Source: CALNYS01 sp964639935 (GTDB lineage Bacteria > Planctomycetota > Phycisphaerae > Phycisphaerales > UBA1924). Taken from it: a stretch of DNA of 21,133 nucleotides. Below, in pieces: positions 7,558 through 15,840 of this stretch. The notes below the pieces were generated by a model. That model had not been told where the DNA came from, ran no database searches, and worked only from the letters and a program-made list of their open reading frames with translations. Both the position numbers and the translations under genes were made by a program. Where the stretch lies: contig CAZXGT010000029.1 of NCBI GenBank assembly GCA_964639935.1, forward strand, positions 1-21,133. Reading direction: 5' to 3'. How positions within the stretch are numbered: position 1 is the stretch's first letter; each line of letters starts with the position of its first letter.

Positions 7558-8946
7558 TCAGGCGTTGGCGGCGGCGCCGTGCTTGCGCGGGTCGGTGCGA
7601 GCGATGATGTCCGAGACGCCCTGCTGGTTGAAGCCCTTGTAGCCGTTGTTTCGCTCGAGGTTCTCGAGGTGGGATCCGAGCGCGCCGTTCTCGCGGAAGT
7701 TGGTCGCCTGTTCCTCGGTGATGGCCCCGCGCGTCAGAAGCGCGTCGATGCGTTCGTCCTCGACGGGCCACCGCTCGCCCTCGGTGAAGGCCTGACGGAG
7801 GAAGGGGAAGTTGGTGAAGGGCGGCATGGTGCCGATGCCCTCCTTCTCGAGCTGCTCAACAAGCGCGGCGTGGTCGAACTGGCACTCGAGGTGGTGCATG
7901 CCCGCCTGGAGGATGGATTCCCCATGAAGGGCGGTCCAGAGGCCGACGGTGCCGACCTCGTCGCGGCCCGCGAACCCCTCGTGGGCGAAGTCGCCCTCGA
8001 CCTCGTGGGGGTCCATGTCGACGTCGGCGAAGATGACGAACCCGCCGATGGGCTGCTCGAGCACCTGGGCGCCCCACCCGGCCTCGGCGCCGGCGTAGAA
8101 GCGCTCGCGGCAGACGAAGCCGAGCGTCTCGAGGACGTCGATGATCAGCGGGAAGTTCGCGCGCCCGCAGCGGTAGGTGTGGTGGTCGTGGTTGGCCCAG
8201 CCGAGGCCGAGGGCGTTCTGGCGGGCGTACTGGACGCGGGCGGCGCGGTTGCGCTTCTGCCAGTACCAGCGCTCGGCCTGGAAGAAGAGATCGGCGGCGT
8301 AATCGGTTCCGAGATCGCCCGCGGCGGCCTCGATGATCCGCTTGGTTTCGCTCAGGCCCTCGGCGTCGTCGGCGAAGCGTCGCGGACGGCGCATGAAGCG
8401 CTCGAGATGCTCGATCGCGCGGGCGGTCTTCTCGTCGGACCACTCGGGCACGCGCATGCCGACATAGCCGTGGCGCTCGACGACCCACAGCGCGGAGTTG
8501 CCCTCGCGCGAGACGCAGGCGCGTCGCATCGGGGCGAAGGGGACGCCCTCGGTCTCGACGTCCTGAAGGTCCCAGGTGAAGAGGAAGTCGCGGACGGAGT
8601 CGACCTTGACGCCGACCTCAACGCCCTTGACGTCCGAGAGCAGGATCGATGGGAACAGGGCGCCGTCGTGCTCGTAGCGCTTCATGTTGGGCGCGGACTC
8701 GTCCTTGCGGGTGAACCCGGCGCTCTCGAGGCGTCGCTGGAGGTCCGCGTCGTCCGGCGCCGCGATGAAATCGACCCAGTCGGAGAACCTCGTTCCCGCG
8801 TCCTCGCTCATCTTGCGGGCGAGCGTGCGGGAGAACCCGCAGCCGGCGAGGTGCGCATCGAGCAGCTCGTTGATGACGGCCTGACCCTCGGGCTGGGGGG
8901 TCCACTCGTAGTTCGGGGGATGGGGGAGCGTTCTCGCCTGCGGCAT
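7558..8946 (-). CDS. Conserved-looking protein of unknown function, possibly VOC/DUF1338-like
   Basis: A 462-residue soluble protein that I cannot assign firmly. There is no signal peptide or membrane segment. It is acidic and rich in aromatic residues. A His-rich stretch WANHDHHTYRCGR is followed by a helix FPLIIDVLETLGF, a strand-like GGFVIFADVDMDPHEVEGDF and HHLECQFDHAALVEQLEKEGI. The order His...helix...strand...Glu is the layout of metal-binding vicinal-oxygen-chelate domains, and the late GYKGFNQQGVSDIIARTDPR recalls the end of DUF1338-type (2-oxoadipate dioxygenase/decarboxylase-like) proteins. That resemblance is by eye only. The ATG at 8946 is preceded by AGGACGAG on its strand. A TATAGT at 9039-9044 on the minus strand may be its -10 element. 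It ends 19 bases from the convergent small membrane gene. Confidence 0.75.
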   Translation of the reverse strand: MPQARTLPHPPNYEWTPQPEGQAVINELLDAHLAGCGFSRTLARKMSEDAGTRFSDWVDFIAAPDDADLQRRLESAGFTRKDESAPNMKRYEHDGALFPSILLSDVKGVEVGVKVDSVRDFLFTWDLQDVETEGVPFAPMRRACVSREGNSALWVVERHGYVGMRVPEWSDEKTARAIEHLERFMRRPRRFADDAEGLSETKRIIEAAAGDLGTDYAADLFFQAERWYWQKRNRAARVQYARQNALGLGWANHDHHTYRCGRANFPLIIDVLETLGFVCRERFYAGAEAGWGAQVLEQPIGGFVIFADVDMDPHEVEGDFAHEGFAGRDEVGTVGLWTALHGESILQAGMHHLECQFDHAALVEQLEKEGIGTMPPFTNFPFLRQAFTEGERWPVEDERIDALLTRGAITEEQATNFRENGALGSHLENLERNNGYKGFNQQGVSDIIARTDPRKHGAAANA

Positions 8947-9096
8947 GGTTCACTCGTCCTGATGCAGAAAGGGTTGCAAGGGAGGTTTTGGTCTGGACGC
9001 CTCGTAGGGATTTCGCCCTCGGGGATCCGCAATGGAGGACTATAGATGGCTCTCCCGCCGGCCGGGACGGGAAAAATCGGGGAATCGCGCGCCGGG

Positions 9097-9477
9097 CTAC
9101 TCCGCTGATTCCCGGACGGCGTGGCGGCGAAGGTCGGCGAGATCGACGAACTCCAGAGCCGAGAGGTGCGTGGCGGGGAGGATCACGGGCGGGGCGACGC
9201 CGGCGTCGAGCGCCTCCTTCCAGCGGGCGGCGCAGAGGCACCAGCGGTCGCCCGCCCTGAGACCCGGGAACCCCGCCTCCGGGATCGGGGTGGAGAGGTC
9301 GTTGCCGCGGTTGCGGGTGAACTGGAGGAAGCTCTCGGTCATCTCGGCGCAGACGACGTGGACGCCGACGTCGCCCGCCCCGGTCTCACAGCAGCCGGTG
9401 CGGTAGAACCCGGTCTTCGGGTCGTGGCTGCAGGGCTCGAGGGGCTGGCGGAGGACGTTGAGCGGCTTGGACGGCAT
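9097..9477 (-). CDS. DUF2237 family protein
   Basis: A 126-residue cytosolic protein that matches the DUF2237 pattern along its whole length. It opens NVLRQPLEPCSHDPKTGFYR, then TGCCETGAGDVGVHVVCAEMT, then the LQFTRNRGNDLSTPIPE block, FPGLRAGDRWCLCAARWKEA and a final APPVILPATHLSALEFV. Five cysteines (in EPCS, GCC, VVCA and WCLC) are conserved in the family and might bind metal or form redox pairs, but no activity is established. The ATG at 9477 is separated by only 31 bases from the start of the divergent C45 hydrolase gene, so the two share an upstream region. Family call is confident; function is unknown. Confidence 0.93.
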   Translation of the reverse strand: MPSKPLNVLRQPLEPCSHDPKTGFYRTGCCETGAGDVGVHVVCAEMTESFLQFTRNRGNDLSTPIPEAGFPGLRAGDRWCLCAARWKEALDAGVAPPVILPATHLSALEFVDLADLRRHAVRESAE

Positions 9478-9508
9478 GGGCGGCTCCGGCGGGCGTAGTC
9501 TTCGGGCG

Positions 9509-10663
9509 ATGAACGAACTGCGGGTGTATCACGTGCCGGGCGAGCCGGCGGAGGCGGGTTTCGCGCACGGTCGCGCGCTCCACGACCTGCTCACGCGACC
9601 TTTCATCGAAGCCTATCTCCGAAGACTCGGCGAGACGAACCGGTACACGCGGGAGGATCTCTCGGCCCAGTGCGAGCGGTGGCTCGCGGGGCTGCCGGAG
9701 CATTTCCGGGAGGAGATCGTGGGGATGGGGGACGGGAGCGGCGTGGGGACGCGGCTGGTCGCGGAGTTCCTGTACGCGGACATCGCGCGGCCGACGGCGG
9801 GCGCGGGGGAGCGTCGCTTCGACCCGGCGGCCGATCCGGAGCCGGCGCCCGGGGAGCACGATCTGCCCGATCACACCGAGATCGGCGGCCCGATGTGCTC
9901 GGGCGTGGCGGCGCGCCTGAGGGACGGGAACGTGTGGATCGCGCGGAACTGCGACTGGCTGATCCCGACGCTGACGCGCGGGACGGCGGCGGTGGCGCAC
10001 GAAACGCCCCATCGCATCCCGGTGATGGCCGTCGGGATCCGCGGGGACATCGACGTCGATACCGGGATCAACGCGGAGCGTCTCTGGCTTCATCTGCACA
10101 CGCTGCCGGCGCTGGACGACCCGCCGCTCGATCGCACGCGCATCAGCTGGCTGTTCTGGGCGCGGGAGGCCCTCGAGGTGTGCGCGACGATCGACGAGCT
10201 CGAGGCGTTCATCGAGCGGACCGCGCGGGACCGCGGCGTGCTGGCGATCGCCGGGGACGGGAAGACGAACGAGGCGGCGGTGTTCGAGTGCGGCAAGGGC
10301 GAGCACGTGCGGCGCGACGTGGATCTCTCGACGCCGGCGTTTGCGACGAACCACACGCTGAGCAAGGAGATCGACGCCGAGCGCGAGGCCAAGAGCCGGG
10401 CGGGGAGCACGGTGGGCCGATGGTGCGCGATGCGGGCGCGCCTTCGGGAGCGGGCGCCGAAGCGGGGCCCGGACGACCTGATCGACCTGCTGGCCGATCC
10501 GGGGGTGGAGATGCGCACGCCCCGATGGCTTCGGACGATCTACTCGGCGGTGGTGCGCCCGAGCGACGCGAGCGTGTGGTTCGCGTCTGGCGACGCGAGC
10601 GGCCGCCCGGCGGCGAGCAGCGGGCGGTGGGCGCGCGTGACGCCGCCGTGGCTGTCGCGCTGA
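9509..10663 (+). CDS. C45-type Ntn hydrolase (acyltransferase/acylase homologue)
   Basis: A 384-residue protein of the family that includes acyl-CoA:6-aminopenicillanate acyltransferase and related N-terminal-nucleophile amidases. The N-terminal part carries EAGFAHGRALHDLL, like the 'G..HG' motif of the family. The predicted nucleophile after self-cleavage is Cys130 in GGPMCSGVAARLRDGNVWIARNCDW; most relatives read RNWDW at the end, so Cys148 replaces the usual Trp. Downstream, MAVGIRGDIDVDTGINAERLWL and ATNHTL (about 280-290) resemble the substrate-pocket segments. There is no signal peptide. The ATG at 9509 was chosen because similarity to the family begins there and upstream in-frame sequence lies in the neighbouring gene; the ribosome site is weak. 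The natural amide substrate is unknown. Confidence 0.85.
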   Translation: MNELRVYHVPGEPAEAGFAHGRALHDLLTRPFIEAYLRRLGETNRYTREDLSAQCERWLAGLPEHFREEIVGMGDGSGVGTRLVAEFLYADIARPTAGAGERRFDPAADPEPAPGEHDLPDHTEIGGPMCSGVAARLRDGNVWIARNCDWLIPTLTRGTAAVAHETPHRIPVMAVGIRGDIDVDTGINAERLWLHLHTLPALDDPPLDRTRISWLFWAREALEVCATIDELEAFIERTARDRGVLAIAGDGKTNEAAVFECGKGEHVRRDVDLSTPAFATNHTLSKEIDAEREAKSRAGSTVGRWCAMRARLRERAPKRGPDDLIDLLADPGVEMRTPRWLRTIYSAVVRPSDASVWFASGDASGRPAASSGRWARVTPPWLSR

Positions 10664-10715
10664 AAGAGCGGTCCGGCCACGGCGGCGACGGGTGGAACAG
10701 TCTGTCTGCCGCGAC

Positions 10716-11294
10716 TCAGCGGCGGCGTCGCGCGGCGGCGAGGCCCGCGAGACCGAAGAGGGCCGCCGCGCCGGGCGCGGGGATCTGCGAGACGTTGAAG
10801 GTGAGGCTGACGGTCGTCAGCGCTTGCCCGGTCTGCTGGAGCCAGAACGACTGCGCCGACTCGCCGAGGATGGGCGAGGGATCGAAGTTCTGGAGATCGT
10901 CGAGGATGTTGGTCCCGACGAGAAAGCCGTCGGTCAGGACGAACCCGGTCAGGAGCGAGGGATCGGGCGCCATGGGGTCGGCGGGGAAGGTGTCGCCGGG
11001 GGCGAGCCCGATGAAGGCGACGTCGTCGCCGGCCGACGAGGACTCATTGAGAATGATCGTGTCGAGCTGAAGCCCGGTGGGGATCGTGATGGTGAAGTAG
11101 TCGATGTTCCCGTTGACGAAGTCGTTGGAGTTGACCGTCTGCGAGACGATGGTGTTGGCGCCGAGCTCGAGCGTGAACTGCGTCGGGTTGAAGCGGTCGC
11201 CCGAGAGCTCGCCGTCGACCGGCTCGGTGAAGTCAACGGCGTGTGCGGACACGCCAAGCGCGGCCGCAGCGATGGCGGCGAAAGCGATCTTCAT
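10716..11294 (-). CDS. Secreted protein with PEP-CTERM-like sorting tail
   Basis: A 192-residue exported protein. The first 19 residues (MKIAFAAIAAAALGVSAHA) are a signal peptide. The mature part is rich in Thr, Asn and Asp and predicted beta strands, with no cysteine or recognised catalytic motif. The C-terminus IPAPGAAALFGLAGLAAARRRR (171-192) has the Pro-x-Pro motif, a hydrophobic helix and an Arg cluster of PEP-CTERM-type exosortase substrates, so the protein is probably anchored and processed at the cell surface. The start at 11294 is decided by an excellent ribosome site, CGGAGGGGAG (11301-11310), 6 bases upstream. A GC-rich hairpin lies just before that site. No exosortase gene is in the window. 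Confidence 0.88.
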   Translation of the reverse strand: MKIAFAAIAAAALGVSAHAVDFTEPVDGELSGDRFNPTQFTLELGANTIVSQTVNSNDFVNGNIDYFTITIPTGLQLDTIILNESSSAGDDVAFIGLAPGDTFPADPMAPDPSLLTGFVLTDGFLVGTNILDDLQNFDPSPILGESAQSFWLQQTGQALTTVSLTFNVSQIPAPGAAALFGLAGLAAARRRR

Positions 11295-11311
11295 TGGTTT
11301 CTCCCCTCCGA

Positions 11312-11329
11312 CGGCGCGAGCTTGCGCCG
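11312..11329 (-). promoter_or_regulatory. Leader hairpin upstream of the PEP-CTERM-like gene
   Basis: CGGCGC, six loop bases and GCGCCG form a perfect 6-bp stem directly before the ribosome site of the gene starting at 11294. There is no T-run after it on the transcribed strand, so it is not a classic terminator. It could stabilise the mRNA leader or limit read-through from the penicillin acylase gene upstream. A weak promoter (TCGACT, 16 bases, TAGGAT on the minus strand; 11351-11378) lies just beyond it. Chance occurrence in GC-rich DNA is possible. Confidence 0.35.
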
Positions 11330-11411
11330 CCGTGATGTGTTTCTCACGCAATCCTAAGCCATCCACCGCCCGAGTCGAGGGAAAATCCGCGGTTCGGCGC
11401 TCTGCGGGGGC

Positions 11412-13700
11412 TTATTGGACCGCGCCGGCGGGCGCCAGGCGGAGCGTCGTGACCGCGCCTTGGGCCTGAGCCTCGGCCGAGAGCGGGAGCGGCGCGTACC
11501 CGCCGTCAAGCCAGAGCGGGACCTGGCTGACGAGGCGGTCGGACCCCATCCAGCCGTCCTGACCCCCGAGGAGCACGACGCGGTTGTCGTCGAGGGCGCC
11601 CATGTCCATCAGAAGCCGGGCGTTGGCGCCGAAGCGGGTGTTGTGGCGCTCGTCCCCGACGCCGTGGGCGGCCTTGAGGACGGTGGTGGTGGATCCGGCG
11701 TAGGGGTGGTCGCCGAAGGTGTACCAGCCGCCGACGAGCGGGACGTTCGCGATGGGGTGCGCGATGCGGAGGCGGTGGATCTCGCCCCAGGCGACGCCGG
11801 GCTTCCAGCCTCGCCCCGCGGCCTCGACCGCGGCGATGAGCGTTCCAAGGTCCGCGGCTTCGAGATCCTCGCGGACAAAGTCGTGGACATAGGGCGCCGA
11901 GCGGATGGTGTTCCTGATGCGCTGGGTGTAGCGGTCGGCGTAGAGATCGTCGATGAGGCGGTCGAGGACGCGCTGCCAGGTCGCGGCGCCGACGGTGTCG
12001 ACGTCGTGGCGCCCATCCCACGCGGCGAGCTCCGCAAGCATGGCGCTGGCGGCCGATGAGAGCTCGGCCTCATCGAGGCGGGCGAGCAGCGCGCGCGCGG
12101 CGGCGTGGGCGGCGATGGAGTAGGTGTCGAGCTGGAGCTCGGCGAGCTTCTCCATCGTGACGGTCTCCTCGCCCGAGAGCAGCTCGATGAGGCGCGCGAC
12201 GCGATCGTTGGAGTTGCCCTGCGGGACGAGCGGCTCGGTGGTCGGCGTGGGGATGTTGTTGGCGCTGACGAGGAAGCCGGCGTCCGGGTTGTAGCTGAAC
12301 GGGAGCGCGGAGCTGGGCGCGCCGGGGGACCAGACGAACGCGGCGTCGTCGGCGGGAACGGGGGCGAGTCGCGAGGCGGCGGCGGCGGCGGGCATCGCCT
12401 CGAGGGCCATGACCTGCCCGATGTTCCCCTCCGCGTCGGCATAGAGCATGTTCTGGCCCGAGACGGCGTAGGAGCCGAAGGCGGCGCGGAACTCGTCCCA
12501 CGAGGTCGCGCGTGAGGCCCGAAGGAACGCCGAGGCCTCGTCGCTTGGGAAGTGACCACGCCAGGTCATGGCGATGTCGCCCTCGCCCAGACGCTCGAGC
12601 ACGCTCGCGTCGGTGACGACGGGGCCGAAGGCGGATTCGCGGATGGCGGCGGTGCGGTCAAGCCAGAAGCGGACGCCGATCGGCTCCTCGCGCCGACCGA
12701 CAGGCGCCCAATCCTCCGGGAGCCGGTAGAGCACGGAGCTCGAGGCCTGCATGTTGGTGCCGGTCCAGCAGATCTGTTCGTTGCGACCGACGAGGATGAA
12801 GGGGAGCCCGGGGAGCGTGAGCCCGACGGCGGCGCGCTCGGGCGTGCGGTAGCCGACGATGGCCCAGAGGTTGGGGATCGGGATGCCGAGGTGGGGGTCT
12901 GTCGCGACGAGCGCGCCGCGCGAGGCCGAGCGCTCGGCGGAGACGACGACGGCGTTGCTGCCGGTGCGCCCGATGTCGGTGAGGATGGAGAGATCGGTTT
13001 TGGTCTCGGGTCCGAAGCTCGGGATGCCGGCGTCGCCGAAGGCCCAGAGTCGCGAGATGAAATCGTTGTAGCCGTCTTCGTCGCGCAGCGCGAGGATGGA
13101 GATCCAGCGTCCCCAGTGCACGTCGACCGAGGCGAGCCGCCCGAAGGTCAGCACGTCCTCGACGGTCCACGGTTCGTCAAAGGTGAGGCCGAGCGCGACG
13201 GCGTCGGGCGGGCGGCCGTCGACGGCGTCGCGGTAGGCGTTGAGGCCTTCGACGTAGCGCTCGATCCAGGCGCGCGTCTCGGGCGGGAGGGACCCGGCCA
13301 TCTCGGGGACGGCGCGGTCGAGATCGATCGCGCGGATGCCGGCGTCGACGGGCGCGGCGAGCGGGCCGGCCATCTCCGCGAGACGCCCCTGTGACACCTT
13401 GCGGAAGAGCTCCATCTGCGAGAGACGCAGGTGCGCGTGGACCAGCCCGAGGCCGAAGGCGGCGTCGGCGTCGGACTCGGCGTGGATCGAGGGGATGAGG
13501 TGCTCGTCCCAGTGGATGCTGATCGGCCGCTCGAGCCCGGGCCAGGGGCGATCGAGGGCGTCGAGGCGGGCGTGGGCGTCGATCGTTCCGAGCCCGGCCG
13601 GCATGACGGCGCAGCTCGCGAGCGCGAGAAAGGCCCCGCCGAGAAGGGCGAGGCTGGCGACGGCGCGGAGGATCGGGCGTTTCTTGCGGTGGTTGGGCAT
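11412..13700 (-). CDS. Penicillin acylase family (S45) Ntn hydrolase, lipoprotein
   Basis: A 762-residue precursor of a periplasmic or membrane-attached amide hydrolase such as penicillin G acylase, acyl-homoserine-lactone acylases or related enzymes. The N-terminus (MPNHRKKRP, then a hydrophobic run) ends in the lipobox LASC with Cys30, so it is probably lipidated. The alpha-subunit region includes RPISIHWDEHLIPSIHAES and GLVHAHLRLSQMELFRK. The spacer ends at the autocleavage site, with Ser248 (RTGSNAVVVSAERSAS) becoming the beta-subunit nucleophile. The family's ATDPHLGIPIPNLW and the oxyanion Asn in ICWTGTNMQA follow. I chose ATG 13700 because it gives a compact lipoprotein signal; an in-frame ATG at 13754 adds 18 residues without a ribosome site. 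Natural substrate is unknown. Confidence 0.92.
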   Translation of the reverse strand: MPNHRKKRPILRAVASLALLGGAFLALASCAVMPAGLGTIDAHARLDALDRPWPGLERPISIHWDEHLIPSIHAESDADAAFGLGLVHAHLRLSQMELFRKVSQGRLAEMAGPLAAPVDAGIRAIDLDRAVPEMAGSLPPETRAWIERYVEGLNAYRDAVDGRPPDAVALGLTFDEPWTVEDVLTFGRLASVDVHWGRWISILALRDEDGYNDFISRLWAFGDAGIPSFGPETKTDLSILTDIGRTGSNAVVVSAERSASRGALVATDPHLGIPIPNLWAIVGYRTPERAAVGLTLPGLPFILVGRNEQICWTGTNMQASSSVLYRLPEDWAPVGRREEPIGVRFWLDRTAAIRESAFGPVVTDASVLERLGEGDIAMTWRGHFPSDEASAFLRASRATSWDEFRAAFGSYAVSGQNMLYADAEGNIGQVMALEAMPAAAAASRLAPVPADDAAFVWSPGAPSSALPFSYNPDAGFLVSANNIPTPTTEPLVPQGNSNDRVARLIELLSGEETVTMEKLAELQLDTYSIAAHAAARALLARLDEAELSSAASAMLAELAAWDGRHDVDTVGAATWQRVLDRLIDDLYADRYTQRIRNTIRSAPYVHDFVREDLEAADLGTLIAAVEAAGRGWKPGVAWGEIHRLRIAHPIANVPLVGGWYTFGDHPYAGSTTTVLKAAHGVGDERHNTRFGANARLLMDMGALDDNRVVLLGGQDGWMGSDRLVSQVPLWLDGGYAPLPLSAEAQAQGAVTTLRLAPAGAVQ

Positions 13701-13854
13701 CGGTGAATACTTAGCGAGAGCGGCGACCGCGGATGCGGGGATATGAGGGAACATTCAGGCGGCGATGGGAATCGTCTGATCGGGACGTGCGTTGCATACT
13801 GTGAAGCTACAGGGCTGTTTCTGTTTCACACGACGACACACGAGGTTATTCCCC

Positions 13855-14631
13855 ATGCCGACGGATCACGCCGACGGGCCAGCGCTTCGCGCCCTGTTTC
13901 TCAACTGCACGCTCAAGCGATCGCCGCGGGAGTCGCACACCGACGGGCTCATCGAGATCTCCCGGCGGATCATGGAGCAAGCGAACGTGACGGTCGAGGC
14001 GGTGCGGCCGGTCGATTACACGGTCCCCCCGGGCGTGCAGCCCGACATGACCGAAGCCGGATGGGAACGCGACGACTGGCCGGCGATCTACAAGAAGGTG
14101 CTCGCGAGCGACATCCTCGTGCTGACGACGCCCATCTGGCTCGGGCAGATGTCCTCGGAGTGCACGAAGGTGATCGAGCGGCTCTACGGGCAATCGGGCG
14201 AGCTCAACGAGGACGGGCAGTACGTCTATTACGGGCGCGTCGGCGGGTGCCTTGTGACGGGCAACGAGGACGGCGGCAAGCAGTGCTCGATGCACGTGCT
14301 GTACTCGCTTCAGCATCTCGGCTTCGCGATCCCGCCGCAGGCCGACAGCTACTGGCTCGGCGAGGCGGGACCCGGCGCGTCCTACCGCGACGAGGGCTCC
14401 GGCGGGCCCGAAAACGACTTCACCAACCGGAACACCACGTTCATGACGTGGAACCTGATTCACCTCGCCCGGCTGCTCAAGGGCGCCGGGGGCGTGCCGG
14501 CGCACGGGAATCAGCAGACGGCGTGGAAAAACGGCGAGCGGTTCGGCCACCCGGGCGCCGAAGCGGTGCGGAGTCTCACGGGCGGTCCGAGCCAGCGGCC
14601 CGGGCCAGCGACCGATCCTGCGAACGACTGA
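13855..14631 (+). CDS. Flavodoxin-like / NAD(P)H-dependent FMN reductase family protein
   Basis: A 258-residue soluble protein with the flavodoxin-like fold. It starts with the strand-loop LRALFLNCTLKRSPRESHTDGL (11-32), where the phosphate-binding loop for FMN lies. SDILVLTTPIWLGQMSSECTKVIERL (86-110) is the second flavin-contacting loop, and GRVGGCLVTGNEDGGKQC (128-145) is the third. Such proteins reduce quinones, azo or nitro compounds or act as electron carriers; which one applies cannot be read here. ATG 13855 is supported by GAGG (13842-13845), 9 bases upstream. The C-terminal 60 residues are Gly/Pro-rich and probably flexible. It lies 45 bases upstream of the PQQ sugar dehydrogenase gene on the same strand, so co-transcription is plausible. 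Confidence 0.88.
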   Translation: MPTDHADGPALRALFLNCTLKRSPRESHTDGLIEISRRIMEQANVTVEAVRPVDYTVPPGVQPDMTEAGWERDDWPAIYKKVLASDILVLTTPIWLGQMSSECTKVIERLYGQSGELNEDGQYVYYGRVGGCLVTGNEDGGKQCSMHVLYSLQHLGFAIPPQADSYWLGEAGPGASYRDEGSGGPENDFTNRNTTFMTWNLIHLARLLKGAGGVPAHGNQQTAWKNGERFGHPGAEAVRSLTGGPSQRPGPATDPAND

Positions 14632-14676
14632 ACAGAACCACGGATTGCTCTTCAGAAGCAAGAACAGGAGACCATC

Positions 14677-15840
14677 GTGCGAAACTCGCTCATCACGGCG
14701 CTGGCGTTGTCCCTCGGCGCGGTCGCGCTGGCCCAGCCGTTCATCTCCCGCGGCACGATCGCCGAGGAAACCGGCGTTGAGATGACGACCGTCGCCGAGG
14801 GGCTCGAGCGTCCGTGGGGCCTCGCGTGGCTCCCGGACGGCTCGATGCTGGTGACCGAGCGCCCGGGACGGCTCCGCGTGATCAGCGCCGAGGGCGAGCT
14901 TCAGAAGACGCCCGTCGGCGGGACGCCCAGTGTCTACGCGGGCGGTCAGGGCGGGATGCTCGACGTGGCGATCGACCCCGACTTCGAGAACAACCGCTTC
15001 GTCTACCTGACGTACACGGTCGGCGATCGCCGCGCGAACCGGACGCGGGCGGGGCGCGGCGTCCTCGAGGACGGTCGGCTGCGGGACTTCGAGGTCATCT
15101 TCGAGAACGACGACGCGAAGATGGGCGGGCAGCACTTCGGCTCGCGGCTCGCGTGGCTTCCGGACGGAACGCTCCTGATCAGCATCGGCGACGGCGGCAA
15201 CCCGCCGGTCTCCTTCGAGGGCGAGCACATCCGCTGGCAGGCGCAGGAGCTGGACACGCACTTCGGGTCGGTCGTGCGGATCAACCCGGACGGCTCGGTC
15301 CCCGACGGCAATCCCTTCACAAACCGGCGCAACGCGAAGGCGGAGATCTGGACCTACGGGCACCGCAACATCCAGGGGCTCGTCGTCGATCCCAAGACGG
15401 GCGACGTGTGGGCCAACGAGCACGGCGCCCTCAACGGCGATGAGATCAACCGGCTCCGAGCGGGCGAGAACTACGGGTGGCCCGCCGTCACCTTCAGCCG
15501 GGACTACGGGACGGGGCGCCTGATCTCCGACGACGTCTACGGGCCGGAGTATGTCCAGCCGGCGCTCGTGTGGATGGACAACAACGCGCCGTCCGGCCTG
15601 ACGATCTATCGCGGGGACGTCTTTGGCGATTGGGACGGCGACCTCCTCTCGGGCGCTCTGATCACGCAGGACGTGCGGCGGATCGACCTGACGGCGAACG
15701 GGCAGGTGCGACGCGAGACGCGGATCCCGATCGGCGCGCGCGTGCGCGACGTGCGCGTCGGGCCGGACGGCCATGTCTACGCGCTCACCGACGAGCCCAA
15801 CGGGCGGCTGATCCGGCTGGCGCCATCCTCCGGCTCGTGA
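14677..15840 (+). CDS. PQQ-dependent soluble aldose sugar dehydrogenase (YliI/Asd type)
   Basis: A secreted six-bladed beta-propeller quinoprotein of 387 residues that oxidises sugars in the periplasm and passes electrons from PQQ to the respiratory chain. Residues 1-19 form a signal peptide (RNSLITALALSLGAVALA, cut before QPF). GLERPWGLAWLPDG (42-55) opens the propeller. His153 in GGQHFGSRLAWLPDG is the expected catalytic base. Arg230 and Asn231 in GHRNIQGLV contact PQQ, followed by EHGALNGDEINRL and ENYGWP with the usual calcium/PQQ surroundings. The GTG start at 14677 is set by AGGAG (14666-14670), 6 bases upstream. Its TGA shares a base with the ATG of the next gene. No PQQ synthesis genes are in the window, so the cofactor source is unknown. 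Confidence 0.93.
   Translation: MRNSLITALALSLGAVALAQPFISRGTIAEETGVEMTTVAEGLERPWGLAWLPDGSMLVTERPGRLRVISAEGELQKTPVGGTPSVYAGGQGGMLDVAIDPDFENNRFVYLTYTVGDRRANRTRAGRGVLEDGRLRDFEVIFENDDAKMGGQHFGSRLAWLPDGTLLISIGDGGNPPVSFEGEHIRWQAQELDTHFGSVVRINPDGSVPDGNPFTNRRNAKAEIWTYGHRNIQGLVVDPKTGDVWANEHGALNGDEINRLRAGENYGWPAVTFSRDYGTGRLISDDVYGPEYVQPALVWMDNNAPSGLTIYRGDVFGDWDGDLLSGALITQDVRRIDLTANGQVRRETRIPIGARVRDVRVGPDGHVYALTDEPNGRLIRLAPSSGS

Noticed and set aside
7579..9045. 488-residue plus-strand open frame opposite the 462-residue gene
   Set aside because: Composition of Val, Glu, Gly and Ala only, with no motifs; the minus-strand frame has balanced composition and a ribosome site.
9051..9076. GC hairpin TCCCG...CGGGA followed by AAAAA between the DUF2237 and 462-residue genes
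   Set aside because: For the minus-strand genes the T-run would precede the stem, so it is not an intrinsic terminator in the needed direction.
11379..11411. CCGC/GCGG stem then TTTT after the S45 gene (minus strand)
   Set aside because: A four-base stem with a 12-base loop is too weak to call a terminator.
13846..15774. 642-residue minus-strand open frame over the flavodoxin and PQQ dehydrogenase genes
   Set aside because: Arg/Val-rich shadow of two genes with clear family motifs on the plus strand.
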